A stretch of 6,258 bases of DNA from Actinomycetota bacterium (GTDB taxonomy: Bacteria > Actinomycetota > Actinomycetes > S36-B12). Shown piece by piece: positions 6,168 to 6,258 of the stretch (the stretch's first letter is position 1; each line of letters begins with the position of its first letter). A program made the translations under genes and the position numbers. The notes beneath the pieces were generated by a model. It saw nothing but the letters and a program-made list of their open reading frames with translations. It was not told the origin of the DNA and did no database searches. The DNA lies in the NCBI GenBank assembly GCA_016870425.1, contig VGBQ01000148.1, forward strand, positions 1 through 6,258, read 5' to 3'.

Positions 6168-6258
6168 GTGTCAATCCCTTCCGCCTCGTCGTCAGCCTCG
6201 TCAGCCTCATCGGACCTGTCGCCCTTGACGGCAGCCTCATCGTCGTGGTCGTCGTACT
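6164..6258 (-). CDS. scpA: 3' end of probable scpA (segregation and condensation protein A)
   Basis: A minus-strand frame open from the window edge ends with TGA at 6166-6164, overlapping the scpB ATG by 4 bp. The visible 30 codons encode a very acidic tail with DEADEADDEAE in its second half; more than half of the residues are Asp or Glu. Nothing in this tail is diagnostic. The assignment rests on position, since scpA almost always directly precedes scpB. The tail would lie beyond the conserved C-terminal winged helix of the kleisin. If the neighbour is not scpA, only the existence of a coding 3' end is supported. Confidence 0.65.
   Translation of the reverse strand, partial: YDDHDDEAAVKGDRSDEADEADDEAEGIDT

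Overview
The window looks like chromosomal DNA from a high-G+C actinobacterium. By eye it is about two-thirds G+C, with strong G/C bias at third codon positions and several GTG starts. The gene order scpA-scpB-rluB-aroH-tyrA-cmk-acyltransferase-der is one I know from actinobacterial chromosomes. I cannot name a genus.

All genes are read on the minus strand, so transcription runs from high to low coordinates. From 6258 down to 576 there is one tightly packed array of eight genes, most likely one operon. In order they are: the 3' end of a gene that is probably scpA, scpB (cohesin-like SMC complex), an RluB-type 23S rRNA pseudouridine synthase, AroH-type chorismate mutase, TyrA prephenate dehydrogenase with a C-terminal ACT-like domain, cytidylate kinase, a PlsC-like acyltransferase and the double GTPase Der. 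Junctions are four 4-bp ATGA/GTGA overlaps, one 1-bp TAGTG overlap, and gaps of 16 and 9 bp, so translational coupling is likely throughout. The operon joins chromosome condensation, ribosome maturation (RluB, Der), two consecutive steps of tyrosine synthesis (AroH makes prephenate, TyrA uses it), CMP/dCMP phosphorylation and phospholipid acylation.

Downstream of der (412-575) lies a 10-bp inverted repeat that probably marks the operon end, followed by a tRNA-Pro(GGG) gene at 338-411 with a hairpin about 20 nt beyond its 3' end. The 205 bp from 133 to 337 hold two hairpins, three phased 8-bp direct repeats and a TTGAC/GTCAA dyad, but no convincing gene. At 132 a new minus-strand gene starts with a Sec-type signal peptide and runs off the window edge.

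I do not see a new biological system here: no mobile element, CRISPR array, defence gene or biosynthetic cluster. The points worth a second look are modest: an acyltransferase that lacks the usual Glu of its EGTR motif, the branched inverted repeat after der, and the unexplained repeats in front of the secreted-protein gene.
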